A stretch of DNA of 10,333 nucleotides from Pseudomonas sp. (GCA_007117785.1 SKFV01000021.1:1-10333); one strand, 5' to 3'. Shown: positions 1 to 6,520, counted from the stretch's first letter. Made by a program: numbers and translations. The notes: generated from the sequence alone by a model not told the origin.

Positions 1-146
1 AGGCCAAGGGCAAAAAACAGCACAAAGGTACCGTAGCGGCCGGCTTTTGATTCCTTGGCCAGATCCCAGACGATATAACCCATAAACGCCACCAGGGCGA
101 ATATCAGTAGTGGCATCATCAGGGCTTCAAAGGCTTCGTAATCCAA
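1..146 (-). CDS. DUF2788-type small membrane protein (5' part only)
   Basis: This minus-strand gene runs off the left edge; 48 complete codons are visible. The product starts MDYEAFEALMMPLLIFAL, followed by a hydrophobic segment (about residues 9-27), a short charged linker (DLAKESKAGRYG, residues 28-39) and the start of a second hydrophobic segment. This matches my recollection of the small DUF2788 inner-membrane proteins of pseudomonads, whose function is unknown. The start is a TTG codon at 146-144. It is chosen because a GGAG Shine-Dalgarno element (157-154) lies 7 bases upstream and the resulting N-terminus fits the family. The nearest ATG codons would remove the conserved DYEAFE segment. 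It lies 71 bases downstream of the Lrp-type gene on the same strand, so co-transcription is possible, and I see no clear terminator between them. Confidence 0.75.
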   Translation of the reverse strand, partial: MDYEAFEALMMPLLIFALVAFMGYIVWDLAKESKAGRYGTFVLFFALG

Positions 147-153
147 GTTGGTT

Positions 154-157
154 CTCC
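154..157 (-). promoter_or_regulatory. Shine-Dalgarno for the TTG start of the DUF2788 gene
   Basis: GGAG read on the minus strand, 7 bases before the TTG codon at 146-144. It supports the non-ATG start. Confidence 0.6.
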
Positions 158-217
158 GCGAGTCTATGAATGAATACTTTATCAATTTAGTCGGCTATTG
201 GCCTGCGACAGCTTGTC

Positions 218-727
218 TCAGGGCTTGAGATGGGTGAGCGGCAATTCCGTGCTGGCAATAACCTGACGCAATACAAAGCTGGAACGCACACTGGATACGC
301 CTTCGATACGCGTCAGGCGGCCGAGCAGAAATTGCTGGTAATGGTGCATATCCGGGACCACTACGCGCAGCTGATAGTCAGCGTCCATACCGGTCACCAG
401 GCAGCAGTCGAGTACTTCCGGGCAATTACGAATGACCTGCTCAAAACCGTCAAAGCGTTCCGGGGTATGCCGGTCCATGCCGATAAGCACAAAGGCAGTA
501 AGGCTCAGGCCGAGCATGCCTGGGTCGAGCAAGGCAACCTGTTGGCGAATATAGCCGGCATCTTCCAGGGCTTTTACCCGGCGTGAGCAGGGTGAAGGGG
601 ACAGGCCGATGCGTTCAGCCAGTTCCTGGTTGCTGATACGGGCATCACGCTGCAGGGCGGCGAGGATTTTCAGGTCGAAGCGGTCAAGATTGTGCGCTGC
701 GGGGTTGGAGCTTTTATCTGGTTGCAT
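218..727 (-). CDS. Lrp/AsnC family transcriptional regulator
   Basis: A 169-residue DNA-binding regulator of the Lrp/AsnC (feast/famine) family. These proteins usually form dimers to octamers and sense amino acids or related small molecules. After a polar 13-residue N-terminal tail comes the typical LDRFDLKILAALQRDAR start of the winged helix-turn-helix domain. The recognition region is ISNQELAERIGLSPSPCSRRVKALEDAGYI (about residues 31-60). The C-terminal RAM ligand-binding domain spans about 72-150 and includes the effector-pocket segment TGMDADYQLRV (112-122). Length is normal for the family. The ATG has a good Shine-Dalgarno (GAGG at 736-733, 5 bases away). The C-terminal TELPL resembles the end of BkdR-like members, but the sequence does not settle the regulated pathway. 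Autoregulation is likely because inverted repeats cover its 5' region. Confidence 0.93.
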   Translation of the reverse strand: MQPDKSSNPAAHNLDRFDLKILAALQRDARISNQELAERIGLSPSPCSRRVKALEDAGYIRQQVALLDPGMLGLSLTAFVLIGMDRHTPERFDGFEQVIRNCPEVLDCCLVTGMDADYQLRVVVPDMHHYQQFLLGRLTRIEGVSSVRSSFVLRQVIASTELPLTHLKP

Positions 728-779
728 AAAATCCTCATAATGAGATAGATAATTGCGTTAATGGTGGTTTTTTATGCAA
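722..779. promoter_or_regulatory. Inverted-repeat operator region of the Lrp-type gene
   Basis: TTGCATAAAA (722-731, overlapping the start codon) and its exact reverse complement TTTTATGCAA (770-779) form a perfect 10-base inverted repeat with 38 bases between the arms. Between them lie the symmetric CTCATAATGAG (734-744), which overlaps the ribosome binding site, and ATTGC (752-756), which pairs with GCAAT (776-780). The region is AT-rich. Lrp-family proteins commonly bind several phased sites at their own promoter, so autoregulation is the natural reading. I saw no convincing -35/-10 pair. Confidence 0.5.
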
Positions 780-1025
780 TAAAAGACAAGAAATTTCGCT
801 ACTATCAGCGTAATCTAACCCTATTGAATCAACGCCACGATCGGACGTCCAGCCGGAGCGCTTATCCAGCATGCCGGGGCAGATAACCTTACCGGGTGCC
901 ATGCCAGCCGATCACCTCGCCCACAAGGTCAGAGGAGCAGGCACTAGCCGACACGGCCAGCAGTGGACAGCAAGCAAAAAAGCCGACTCTCGCCAGTCGG
1001 CTTTTTTGTGGCTGTCAGTCAGGAC
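728..1025. other. Intergenic region without a convincing gene
   Basis: About 298 bases between the start of the Lrp-type gene and the 3' end of the lipoprotein gene. The left 60 bases are the AT-rich operator region and the right end holds a strong terminator (976-1007). The middle (about 790-975) has open frames on both strands. None has a good ribosome binding site or a recognisable product, and the plus-strand frames run straight through the terminator. A plus-strand small RNA ending at the terminator is possible but unsupported by any clear promoter. Confidence 0.6.
976..1007 (-). terminator. Strong bidirectional Rho-independent terminator
   Basis: A perfect 13-base stem: AAAAAAGCCGACT (976-988) pairs with AGTCGGCTTTTTT (995-1007) around a 6-base loop. 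Both strands give a GC-rich stem followed by six Ts. It lies 18 bases past the stop codon of the minus-strand lipoprotein gene and is most simply its terminator. It would also stop any plus-strand transcript entering from the left. Confidence 0.9.
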
Positions 1026-1436
1026 TTATCCGCGGGGCGGCAGACCCAGCAAGGCCAGTTGTTCGACCTGTGGGTCAGCCAGCATTACCGCGCCGTACAG
1101 TTCAACCTCATGGGAAAATTCACGCTGCAGCAGGCCTTGCAGCTTGGCTGGGTCGAGCTGGCCTTGTTCATCGACGATCTGGCGCATTTGCTCCGGGGTC
1201 AGACTGTAACGCTCATCCGGCAGATAGATGGCGCCGGTGGTAAAGTCGACGGCAAAGGCAATCAGGCCGGGTACGACGTAAAACAGCAGCCCCATACCAT
1301 TGAGAATGGCAACGCCGGGGTCGATCTGGCCACTGATCTGACCACGACGCTCGGGGTAGAACACAGTGCCGCAAGCGGCCAGTTGAGTGGTCAGTGCCAG
1401 CCCGACAGCCAGGCTGAGCAAGCGTTTGTGCTGCAT
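1026..1436 (-). CDS. Small outer-membrane lipoprotein of unknown function
   Basis: A 136-residue predicted lipoprotein. The N-terminus MQHKRLLSLAVGLALTTQ is a classic signal sequence ending in the lipobox LAAC (residues 19-22). Cys22 would be lipidated, and Gly at +2 (no Asp) predicts sorting to the outer membrane. The mature part begins GTVFYPERRGQISGQIDP. A strongly hydrophobic stretch follows (about 47-63, then AVDFTTGAIYLP to 73), and then a charged C-terminal half (74-136). The YPERRGQ and TGAIYLP segments resemble a conserved hypothetical lipoprotein of pseudomonads. The ATG at 1436 is chosen because AAGGAG (1448-1443) lies 6 bases upstream and because the signal peptide starts there. 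Longer upstream frames lack these signs. The gene is divergent from hrpB and has its own terminator. No enzymatic motif is visible. Confidence 0.85.
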   Translation of the reverse strand: MQHKRLLSLAVGLALTTQLAACGTVFYPERRGQISGQIDPGVAILNGMGLLFYVVPGLIAFAVDFTTGAIYLPDERYSLTPEQMRQIVDEQGQLDPAKLQGLLQREFSHEVELYGAVMLADPQVEQLALLGLPPRG

Positions 1437-1471
1437 ACCGAACTCCTTGAACATACCGTGATTGAAAACCC

Positions 1472-1487
1472 CTGCAGTATACTGCAG
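1472..1487. promoter_or_regulatory. Perfect 16-bp palindrome with -10-like core, divergent promoter candidate
   Basis: CTGCAGTATACTGCAG is fully self-complementary and sits between the divergent lipoprotein gene and hrpB. Its core reads TATACT on both strands (1478-1483 plus; 1481-1476 minus), a 5-of-6 match to the sigma70 -10 consensus. As a -10 element it would give leaders of about 33 bases (lipoprotein) and about 50 bases (hrpB). No good -35 is visible on either side at 16-18 bases. It may also, or instead, be an operator for an unidentified dimeric regulator. Confidence 0.4.
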
Positions 1488-1530
1488 TCGAAACGCTGAC
1501 AGTGAGTGCCAGCGACCGATCCAGAGCCCT

Positions 1531-1536
1531 GGGAGG
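1531..1536 (+). promoter_or_regulatory. Shine-Dalgarno deciding the hrpB TTG start
   Basis: GGGAGG, ending 4 bases before the TTG codon at 1541. No comparable element precedes the in-frame GTG at 1502. Confidence 0.65.
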
Positions 1537-1540
1537 CAGG

Positions 1541-4069
1541 TTGAGTTTACCGGTAGAAGAGGTGCTGTCAGAGCTGCAGCAGCAATTGGCGGCGCACTCG
1601 GCGGTCGTGCTGCAAGCACCGCCAGGGGCCGGCAAGACCACGCGGGTGCCCCTGGCCCTGCTGGATGCTGATTGGTTGCACGGGCAGAAGATCATCATGC
1701 TTGAGCCGCGTCGGCTGGCAGCGCGGGCGGCGGCAGAACGTCTGGCCGAGTTATTGGGCGAGCCGGTCGGGCAACGCGTGGGCTATCGTATTCGCCTGGA
1801 ATCCAGGGTCAGTTCAGCTACCCGCATCGAGGTGGTCACCGAAGGAATATTGCAGCGTCTGTTGCAGGCTGACCCGGAGCTACCCGGGGTCGGTCTGGTG
1901 ATCTTTGACGAATTCCATGAGCGTAGCCTGGATGCGGATCTGGGGTTGGCGCTGTGCGTACAAAGTCAGCAATTGTTGCGTGATGATCTGCGTCTGCTGG
2001 TGATGTCGGCGACGTTGGATGGTGAGGCTGTCAGCCACTTACTTGCCGGAGCGCCGGTTGTGTCCAGCCAGGGTCGACAGTATCCGGTCACCATCAACTA
2101 TCTGGCTCCTTATCAGCTACGTGAAGCGATTGAGCCGCGAGTATCCCGGGCGGTGCTGCAGGCGCTGGCTGAAAGCGCTGGTAGTGTGCTGGTTTTTTTG
2201 CCCGGTGTTGGCGAGATTCGCCGCGTTCAGGCGTTGTTGGCCGATGCGTTGGCGACCCAGCCGGATATCCTGTTGACGCCGCTGTATGGCGATCTGGAAT
2301 TCAGTGCTCAACGACAGGCGATTCAGCCGGCGCCGACAGGGCGGCGTAAAGTGGTGCTGGCCACCAGTATTGCCGAGACCAGCCTGACCATTGAAGGGAT
2401 TGAGAGTGTTGTGGATGCGGGTCTGGCGCGCGCTGCAGTATTTGATCCGGTCAGCGGGATGACCCGGTTACATACCCAGCGGGTGTCGCGGGCAGCCGCG
2501 GAGCAGCGCGCCGGTCGTGCCGGGCGGTTAGGGCCGGGCCAGTGCTATCGCCTGTGGTCGGAACAGCAACAGGCCCAACTGGCGGCACAAACCCCGGCCG
2601 AAATGCTGCAGGCCGATCTGGCGCCACTGGCCTTGATGTTGGCGCAGTGGGGTATTCAGAATGCCGGTGAGCTGATATGGCTGGATCCGCCGCCGGCAGC
2701 AGCATTGCAGCAAGGGCGTGAGCTTTTGCTCCGGCTCGGTGCGCTCACATTGCAGGCCGATAACTGGCAAATAACCGCACATGGTCAGTCTATGGCCGAA
2801 CTGCCCATGCATCCTCGCCTGGCGCATATGCTGCTGCGCGGCCAGGCGCTGGGGCACGAGCAGTTGGCTGCGCAGCTGGCAGCTCTTGTCAGTGAGCGTG
2901 ATGTGCTGCGCGGGGTGACGGATGCGGATATCAGTCGACGTCTGGCGCTGTTTGCCGACGCGCGCAGTGAGGCCAGTGTCGATCGCGGAGCCTGGCAGCG
3001 CGTCAAGCAGTTGGCTGGGCAATGGCAGCGTGTGCTCGCGGGTAACGACCAGGCGAGCAAAGCTGCTGAGTTGGCCGAAGCATCCGCGATCGGTGTCTTG
3101 TTGGCGCTCGCTTATCCTGACCGGATTGCGCAACGGCGTGGAGCGGCAGGTAGTGATTATCGTTTGTCCAATGGCCGGGCGGCGAACTTTGGTGACGTGG
3201 ATGCGCTGCAGCAAAATCAATGGTTGGTGATCAGCGCGCTGGGTGGGCATAGCCAGCAGCGCAATGCGCGCATTTTTCAGGCGGCTGATCTGGATATGGA
3301 TGTGCTCTTGCGCTGCCAGCCCGACCTGCTGCACGTGCAGGACACCCTGGAGTGGGATGCCCGCAATGACAGTCTGATTGCCGAGCGCCAGCAATGCGTC
3401 GGGGCTTTGGTCGTCAGCCGTGAACCCTTGCCGGCCATGGATCCGCAGCAGCGCAGTCAAGCCCTGTGCGCGGTGGTGCGCAAGCAGGGGTTGGCGCTGT
3501 TACCGTGGACACCAGTACTGCGTCAATGGCAGGCGCGCATTGCCTTGCTGCGTGCCCTGGATCAGGCCAATGCGGTGGATACGCAATGGCCTGATTTGAG
3601 CGATACGGCTTTGCTCGATTCGCTGGAGGACTGGCTGGCGCCGTACCTGAACAATGTCCGTCGGTTGAGCCATTTTGCCCGGCTGAATCTGGCCGTCATT
3701 CTGCAGGCACAGCTGCCCTGGCCCTTGCCGCAGCAACTCGAAGAGCAGGCGCCGACCCACTGGACGGTGCCTACTGGCTCACGTATCCGAATTGATTACC
3801 TGGCCGATACCCCTTTGTTGGCAGTGCGCCTGCAAGAGCTATTTGGCAGTAGCGAGACGCCGCGGATTGCCGGCGGACGGGTGGCGCTGACCCTGCATCT
3901 GTTGTCGCCGGCACAGCGGCCGTTGCAGATCACGCAGGATCTGGTCGGCTTCTGGCAGGGCAGTTATGCCGAGGTAAAAAAGGATATGAAAGGGCGCTAC
4001 CCCAAGCATTACTGGCCGGATGACCCCTTGCAGGCAGAACCGACCCGGCGCGCCAAGCCACGCAAATAA
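1541..4069 (+). CDS. hrpB: ATP-dependent helicase HrpB (DEAH/DExH family)
   Basis: An 842-residue superfamily 2 helicase of the HrpB type; its cellular role is poorly defined and it is thought to act on RNA. Visible helicase motifs: Walker A GAGKTT (about 29-34), motif Ia LEPRRLAARAAAERL (from 55), motif II DEFH (123-126), motif III SAT (156-158), motif V TSIAETSLTIEG (about 275-286) and motif VI QRAGRAGR (322-329). Helicase-associated domains follow. The C-terminal HrpB-specific region includes RLSHFARLNLA and the signature WQGSYAEVKKDMKGRYPKHYWPDDP near the end. The TTG start at 1541 gives MSLPVEEVLSELQQQL, which matches HrpB N-termini, and has a GGGAGG ribosome site. An in-frame GTG at 1502 would add 13 unlikely residues and lacks such a site. 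Length is normal for the family. No neighbour forms an operon with it; it converges with the TolC-like gene. Confidence 0.95.
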   Translation: MSLPVEEVLSELQQQLAAHSAVVLQAPPGAGKTTRVPLALLDADWLHGQKIIMLEPRRLAARAAAERLAELLGEPVGQRVGYRIRLESRVSSATRIEVVTEGILQRLLQADPELPGVGLVIFDEFHERSLDADLGLALCVQSQQLLRDDLRLLVMSATLDGEAVSHLLAGAPVVSSQGRQYPVTINYLAPYQLREAIEPRVSRAVLQALAESAGSVLVFLPGVGEIRRVQALLADALATQPDILLTPLYGDLEFSAQRQAIQPAPTGRRKVVLATSIAETSLTIEGIESVVDAGLARAAVFDPVSGMTRLHTQRVSRAAAEQRAGRAGRLGPGQCYRLWSEQQQAQLAAQTPAEMLQADLAPLALMLAQWGIQNAGELIWLDPPPAAALQQGRELLLRLGALTLQADNWQITAHGQSMAELPMHPRLAHMLLRGQALGHEQLAAQLAALVSERDVLRGVTDADISRRLALFADARSEASVDRGAWQRVKQLAGQWQRVLAGNDQASKAAELAEASAIGVLLALAYPDRIAQRRGAAGSDYRLSNGRAANFGDVDALQQNQWLVISALGGHSQQRNARIFQAADLDMDVLLRCQPDLLHVQDTLEWDARNDSLIAERQQCVGALVVSREPLPAMDPQQRSQALCAVVRKQGLALLPWTPVLRQWQARIALLRALDQANAVDTQWPDLSDTALLDSLEDWLAPYLNNVRRLSHFARLNLAVILQAQLPWPLPQQLEEQAPTHWTVPTGSRIRIDYLADTPLLAVRLQELFGSSETPRIAGGRVALTLHLLSPAQRPLQITQDLVGFWQGSYAEVKKDMKGRYPKHYWPDDPLQAEPTRRAKPRK

Positions 4070-4094
4070 AAACACCCGCCAAGTGGCGGGTGTT
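4066..4094 (-). terminator. Hairpin terminator between hrpB and the TolC-like gene
   Basis: AACACCCGCC (4071-4080) pairs with GGCGGGTGTT (4085-4094) around a 4-base loop. The T-rich run follows on the minus strand (over 4073-4066), so it best terminates the TolC-like gene, 35 bases past its stop. On the plus strand it directly follows the hrpB stop codon, but without a T tract, so it is a weaker terminator there. Confidence 0.8.
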
Positions 4095-4128
4095 GCGATT
4101 GACAGCAAGCGAGTCTTGTCAAAGAGGA

Positions 4129-5577
4129 TCAGAAACTGCTGCGCGGGCTGGGGCGTTCACTGCCGCTGGGTGCTGAAGAGGGGCGGCCCAGCGACATTTC
4201 CCGGGTTTCGGCCTCGGTAAAGGGCGGAATAAAGTCGCGGTCGGGATCGTAATCCGGATTCAGCCACTGGGATAGCTCCTGCAGATCCTGCGGGCTGAGC
4301 GTGCCGGCGGCCTGTTTCAGGCTCAGGTTGTTGATGATGTAGTTGTAGCGCAGGGTGTTGTAATCACGCACGGCGCGGAACAGGTTGCGCTGGGCGTCAA
4401 GTACATCAACCACATTCCGTGTGCCTACTTCATAACCAGTTTCGGTGGCATCCAGGGCTGCCTTGGCCGACAGGATCGCCTGCCGGCGGGCGTCGATTTC
4501 TTCCACGCTGGACGTTACCGTGCGGTAGAGATTGCGGGTGCTTTCTACCACGCGGCGTAGCAGGGCATCGCTGGAAAACTCGGCCTGGTTCAGACGATAG
4601 GTTGACTCGCGAACCCTTGAGCTGGTGGCACCGCCGGTAAACAAAGGCATACTCAGTTCTACGCCGATCTGAGTCACCTGGGTATCGAAATTGCCTGTGC
4701 CACTCATGTTGCTGCCGCCACGATTATCCTGATAGCGCACAAATGCATCCACGCTCGGCGCATAGCCGCCGCGACTGCCTCGCAGTGCCTGGCCTGCACT
4801 GTCCACTGACAAGCGAGCAGCGCTCAGGTCCAGATTCTGTTGGCTGGCAATGTCCACCCATTCCTGCATGTTTCGGGGGTTGGGAGGCAAAATCGGCAGG
4901 TCATGGCTGATACCATCCAGGCGCTCGTAATAGCTATTGGTCAGGCGGTTGACGGCCTGGAAGCTGACGTCCAGATTGGTTTGTGCGGTCAAGCGAGCTG
5001 CCCGCGCGCTGTCATAGCCGGCTTGGGCTTCCAGTACATCAGTGCGGGCTGACAGGCCAACTTCAAAGCGTTCCCGGGCTTGTTCCAGTTGGCGCTCGAA
5101 GGCAGTCTCTTCAGCTTTTGCGGTGGCCAGGTTGTCACTCGCCTGCAAGACATTGAAGTAGGCTTCAGCTACTTCCAGAATCAGCGCCTGCTGGGTTGCC
5201 GCAAACTCAGCCTTGGCCTGTTCGCTGAGGAATTTGGCAGATTGATAGTCAAACCAGCTGTCTACCCGAAACAGGGGTTGAGTAAGGCTGGCCTGAAAAT
5301 AGCGGGTAGTGAAACGATCATCGCCAGCACCGGTTTGCGGGTTTCGCCCGTCGATATCGATTTCCTCACGGGCAATGCCTGCACCAACACCAAGATTGGG
5401 TAGTAATTGTGAGCGGGCCTGAGGCAGGACTTCCTGGCGGGCCATACTGTCAGCCTGTGCGGCAGCCAGATCAGCACTGTTTTCCAGGGCTTCCTGGTAA
5501 ATGGTCAGCAGGTCGGTGGCCAGAGCGGGCGTTGCCAGACCGGCCAGCAGGCAGGCCAGAGTGAGGGGGCGCAACAT
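4129..5577 (-). CDS. tolC: TolC family outer-membrane channel protein
   Basis: A 482-residue outer-membrane efflux/secretion channel. It would form the trimeric exit duct for tripartite drug efflux pumps and type I secretion. The signal peptide is MLRPLTLACLLAGLATPALA, cleaved before TDLLTIYQEAL. The mature protein shows the internal duplication of the family: EVGLSARTDVLEAQ (about 172-185) recurs as EVGTRNVVDVLDAQ (about 383-396). Each half also carries a strand segment of similar type (TQPLFR, about 99-104; SMPLFTGG, about 309-316). Long Ala/Gln-rich coiled-coil helices lie between. The ATG at 5577 is preferred over the one at 5595 because AAAGGA (5591-5586) lies 8 bases upstream and the signal peptide starts there. 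The C-terminal 40 residues are Asp/Pro/Ser-rich and end in Phe. No pump or adaptor gene is adjacent, so this is a stand-alone TolC/OpmH-like gene. The symbol reflects the family, not proven orthology. Confidence 0.9.
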   Translation of the reverse strand: MLRPLTLACLLAGLATPALATDLLTIYQEALENSADLAAAQADSMARQEVLPQARSQLLPNLGVGAGIAREEIDIDGRNPQTGAGDDRFTTRYFQASLTQPLFRVDSWFDYQSAKFLSEQAKAEFAATQQALILEVAEAYFNVLQASDNLATAKAEETAFERQLEQARERFEVGLSARTDVLEAQAGYDSARAARLTAQTNLDVSFQAVNRLTNSYYERLDGISHDLPILPPNPRNMQEWVDIASQQNLDLSAARLSVDSAGQALRGSRGGYAPSVDAFVRYQDNRGGSNMSGTGNFDTQVTQIGVELSMPLFTGGATSSRVRESTYRLNQAEFSSDALLRRVVESTRNLYRTVTSSVEEIDARRQAILSAKAALDATETGYEVGTRNVVDVLDAQRNLFRAVRDYNTLRYNYIINNLSLKQAAGTLSPQDLQELSQWLNPDYDPDRDFIPPFTEAETREMSLGRPSSAPSGSERPSPRSSF

Positions 5578-5585
5578 GCGGTATT

Positions 5586-5591
5586 TCCTTT
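5586..5591 (-). promoter_or_regulatory. Shine-Dalgarno deciding the tolC start
   Basis: AAAGGA on the minus strand, 8 bases from the ATG at 5577. The upstream in-frame ATG at 5595 has only a distant G-rich run. Confidence 0.55.
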
Positions 5592-5613
5592 GCATGGTTG
5601 GAATAATCCCCCA

Positions 5614-5642
5614 AGGCTAAAGACCTGCTGAACTGCGGTCAA
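5614..5642 (-). promoter_or_regulatory. Candidate sigma70 promoter of the tolC-like gene
   Basis: On the minus strand, TTGACC (5642-5637; 5 of 6 to the -35 consensus) is followed after exactly 17 bases by TAGCCT (5619-5614; a weak -10). Transcription would start near 5607, leaving about 30 bases before the ATG at 5577. That fits the chosen start better than the one at 5595. The -10 is weak, so this is tentative. Confidence 0.4.
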
Positions 5643-5775
5643 GACAAGTCTGTATGGGCTCAGGGAACAAAGTGTTGCGCCTTGTGCCATCATCGCCTTA
5701 CAGCAGCAACCCTGATGCTGGCTGCTATCAAATTGCGTGGGTCTTGGTATCATGAGTTCTCAAGGGAGTGCTGCG

Positions 5776-5802
5776 GAACTTTGTCGCCGTTACAGGTTCC
5801 CA
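5776..5802 (+). promoter_or_regulatory. Distal AlgU-type promoter candidate upstream of algU
   Basis: GAACTT (5776-5781) matches the -35 of the AlgU/sigmaE consensus GAACTT-N16/17-TCTGA. After 16 bases comes TCCCA (5798-5802), a 3-of-5 match to the -10. It lies 48 bases upstream of the stronger proximal copy. Confidence 0.5.
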
Positions 5803-5823
5803 TCATTGAGCCGAGCAAGGGGA

Positions 5824-5850
5824 GAACTTTTGGCTAGATCGCGGGTCAAT
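5824..5850 (+). promoter_or_regulatory. Proximal AlgU-dependent promoter of algU (autoregulation)
   Basis: GAACTT (5824-5829) is followed after 16 bases by TCAAT (5846-5850). The surrounding GGGGAGAACTTTTG context closely resembles my recollection of the autoregulated algU promoter of P. aeruginosa. Transcription would begin around 5857, giving a leader of about 47 bases to the ATG at 5904. This argues against an earlier GTG start at 5868. Confidence 0.75.
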
Positions 5851-5903
5851 CTTAACAAGGTGCTGCAGTGGCACGCTGCCAGAGCCTGCGGAGCCATGCA
5901 CTA

Positions 5904-6479
5904 ATGGCTGCCGAGGACGATCAGCAGCTGGTTGTACGGGTTCAGAAAGGTGATAAGCGTGCCTTTGATCTGCTCGTGCTCAAGTACCAGCACAAGATCC
6001 TGGCGCTGGTGACGCGCTTTGTGCACGACAGTCATGAAGCGCAGGATGTAGCCCAAGAGGCTTTTATCAAGGCGTATCGGGCGTTGCCCAACTTTCGCGG
6101 CGATAGCGCCTTTTATACCTGGCTGTACCGGATTGCGATCAATACGGCCAAGAATTATCTGGTCGCCCGCGGGCGGCGGCCACCAGATTCAGATATTGCA
6201 GCAGAAGATGCAGAGTACCATGATGGTGACAGCGCGTTGAAAGACCTGCACTCCCCGGAAAGGGAGTTGTTACGCGACGAAATCGAGCAGGTGGTCAAGC
6301 GAACCCTGCAGCAGTTGCCAGATGACCTACGAACCGCACTGACCTTGCGTGAGTTCGAAGGCTTGAGTTATGAAGACATTGCCAGCGTCATGGATTGTCC
6401 GGTGGGCACTGTCAGGTCACGAATCTTTCGTGCCCGTGAGGCAATAGACAAGGCGTTGCAGCCGTTGCTGGAAACATGA
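5904..6479 (+). CDS. algU: ECF sigma factor AlgU (RpoE/sigma22)
   Basis: A 191-residue extracytoplasmic-function sigma factor that directs RNA polymerase to envelope-stress and, in mucoid pseudomonads, alginate promoters. Region 2 (about 20-90) includes FDLLVLKYQHKIL, AQDVAQEAFIKAYRAL and FYTWLYRIAINTAKNYL. Region 4 (about 130-183) includes LPDDLRTALTLREFEGLSYEDIA and the recognition helix CPVGTVRSRIFRARE. The match to P. aeruginosa AlgU is near-complete over the conserved parts, and the length (191 versus about 193) agrees. The ATG at 5904 is preferred over an in-frame GTG at 5868. It gives MAAEDDQQLVVRVQ, as in the family, has GGAG at 5890-5893 (10 bases away, rather far), and fits the predicted transcription start. 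It is the first gene of the algU-mucABCD operon and is held inactive by MucA. Confidence 0.96.
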   Translation: MAAEDDQQLVVRVQKGDKRAFDLLVLKYQHKILALVTRFVHDSHEAQDVAQEAFIKAYRALPNFRGDSAFYTWLYRIAINTAKNYLVARGRRPPDSDIAAEDAEYHDGDSALKDLHSPERELLRDEIEQVVKRTLQQLPDDLRTALTLREFEGLSYEDIASVMDCPVGTVRSRIFRAREAIDKALQPLLET

Positions 6480-6520
6480 GCAGGCTGCAAGCACCAGCAG
6501 AGGCCCTCCTGGGGCATAGC

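Noticed and set aside
230..586. Plus-strand 118-codon frame opposite the Lrp-type gene
   Set aside because: It is antisense to a clear Lrp/AsnC protein and has no recognisable features.
889..982. Minus-strand frame that reads like a lipoprotein signal (FFACCPLLAVSASAC...)
   Set aside because: It has no start codon between an upstream stop and the signal-like part, and the hydrophobic residues come from the T run of the terminator. I regard it as coincidence.
871..1209. Plus-strand frames of about 112-178 codons across the terminator and lipoprotein gene
   Set aside because: They run through the strong terminator and antisense to the lipoprotein gene, with no good ribosome site or family resemblance.
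1472..1487. LexA (SOS) box reading of the 16-bp palindrome
   Set aside because: It has CTG-N10-CAG, but the CTGT...ACAG ends expected of a gamma-proteobacterial LexA site are missing (C and G at the fourth positions).
2528..3460. Long minus-strand open frame (310 codons) inside hrpB
   Set aside because: It is fully antisense to the conserved helicase, and its translation is rich in Gln, Arg and His with no recognisable domain. High GC at third positions explains the length.
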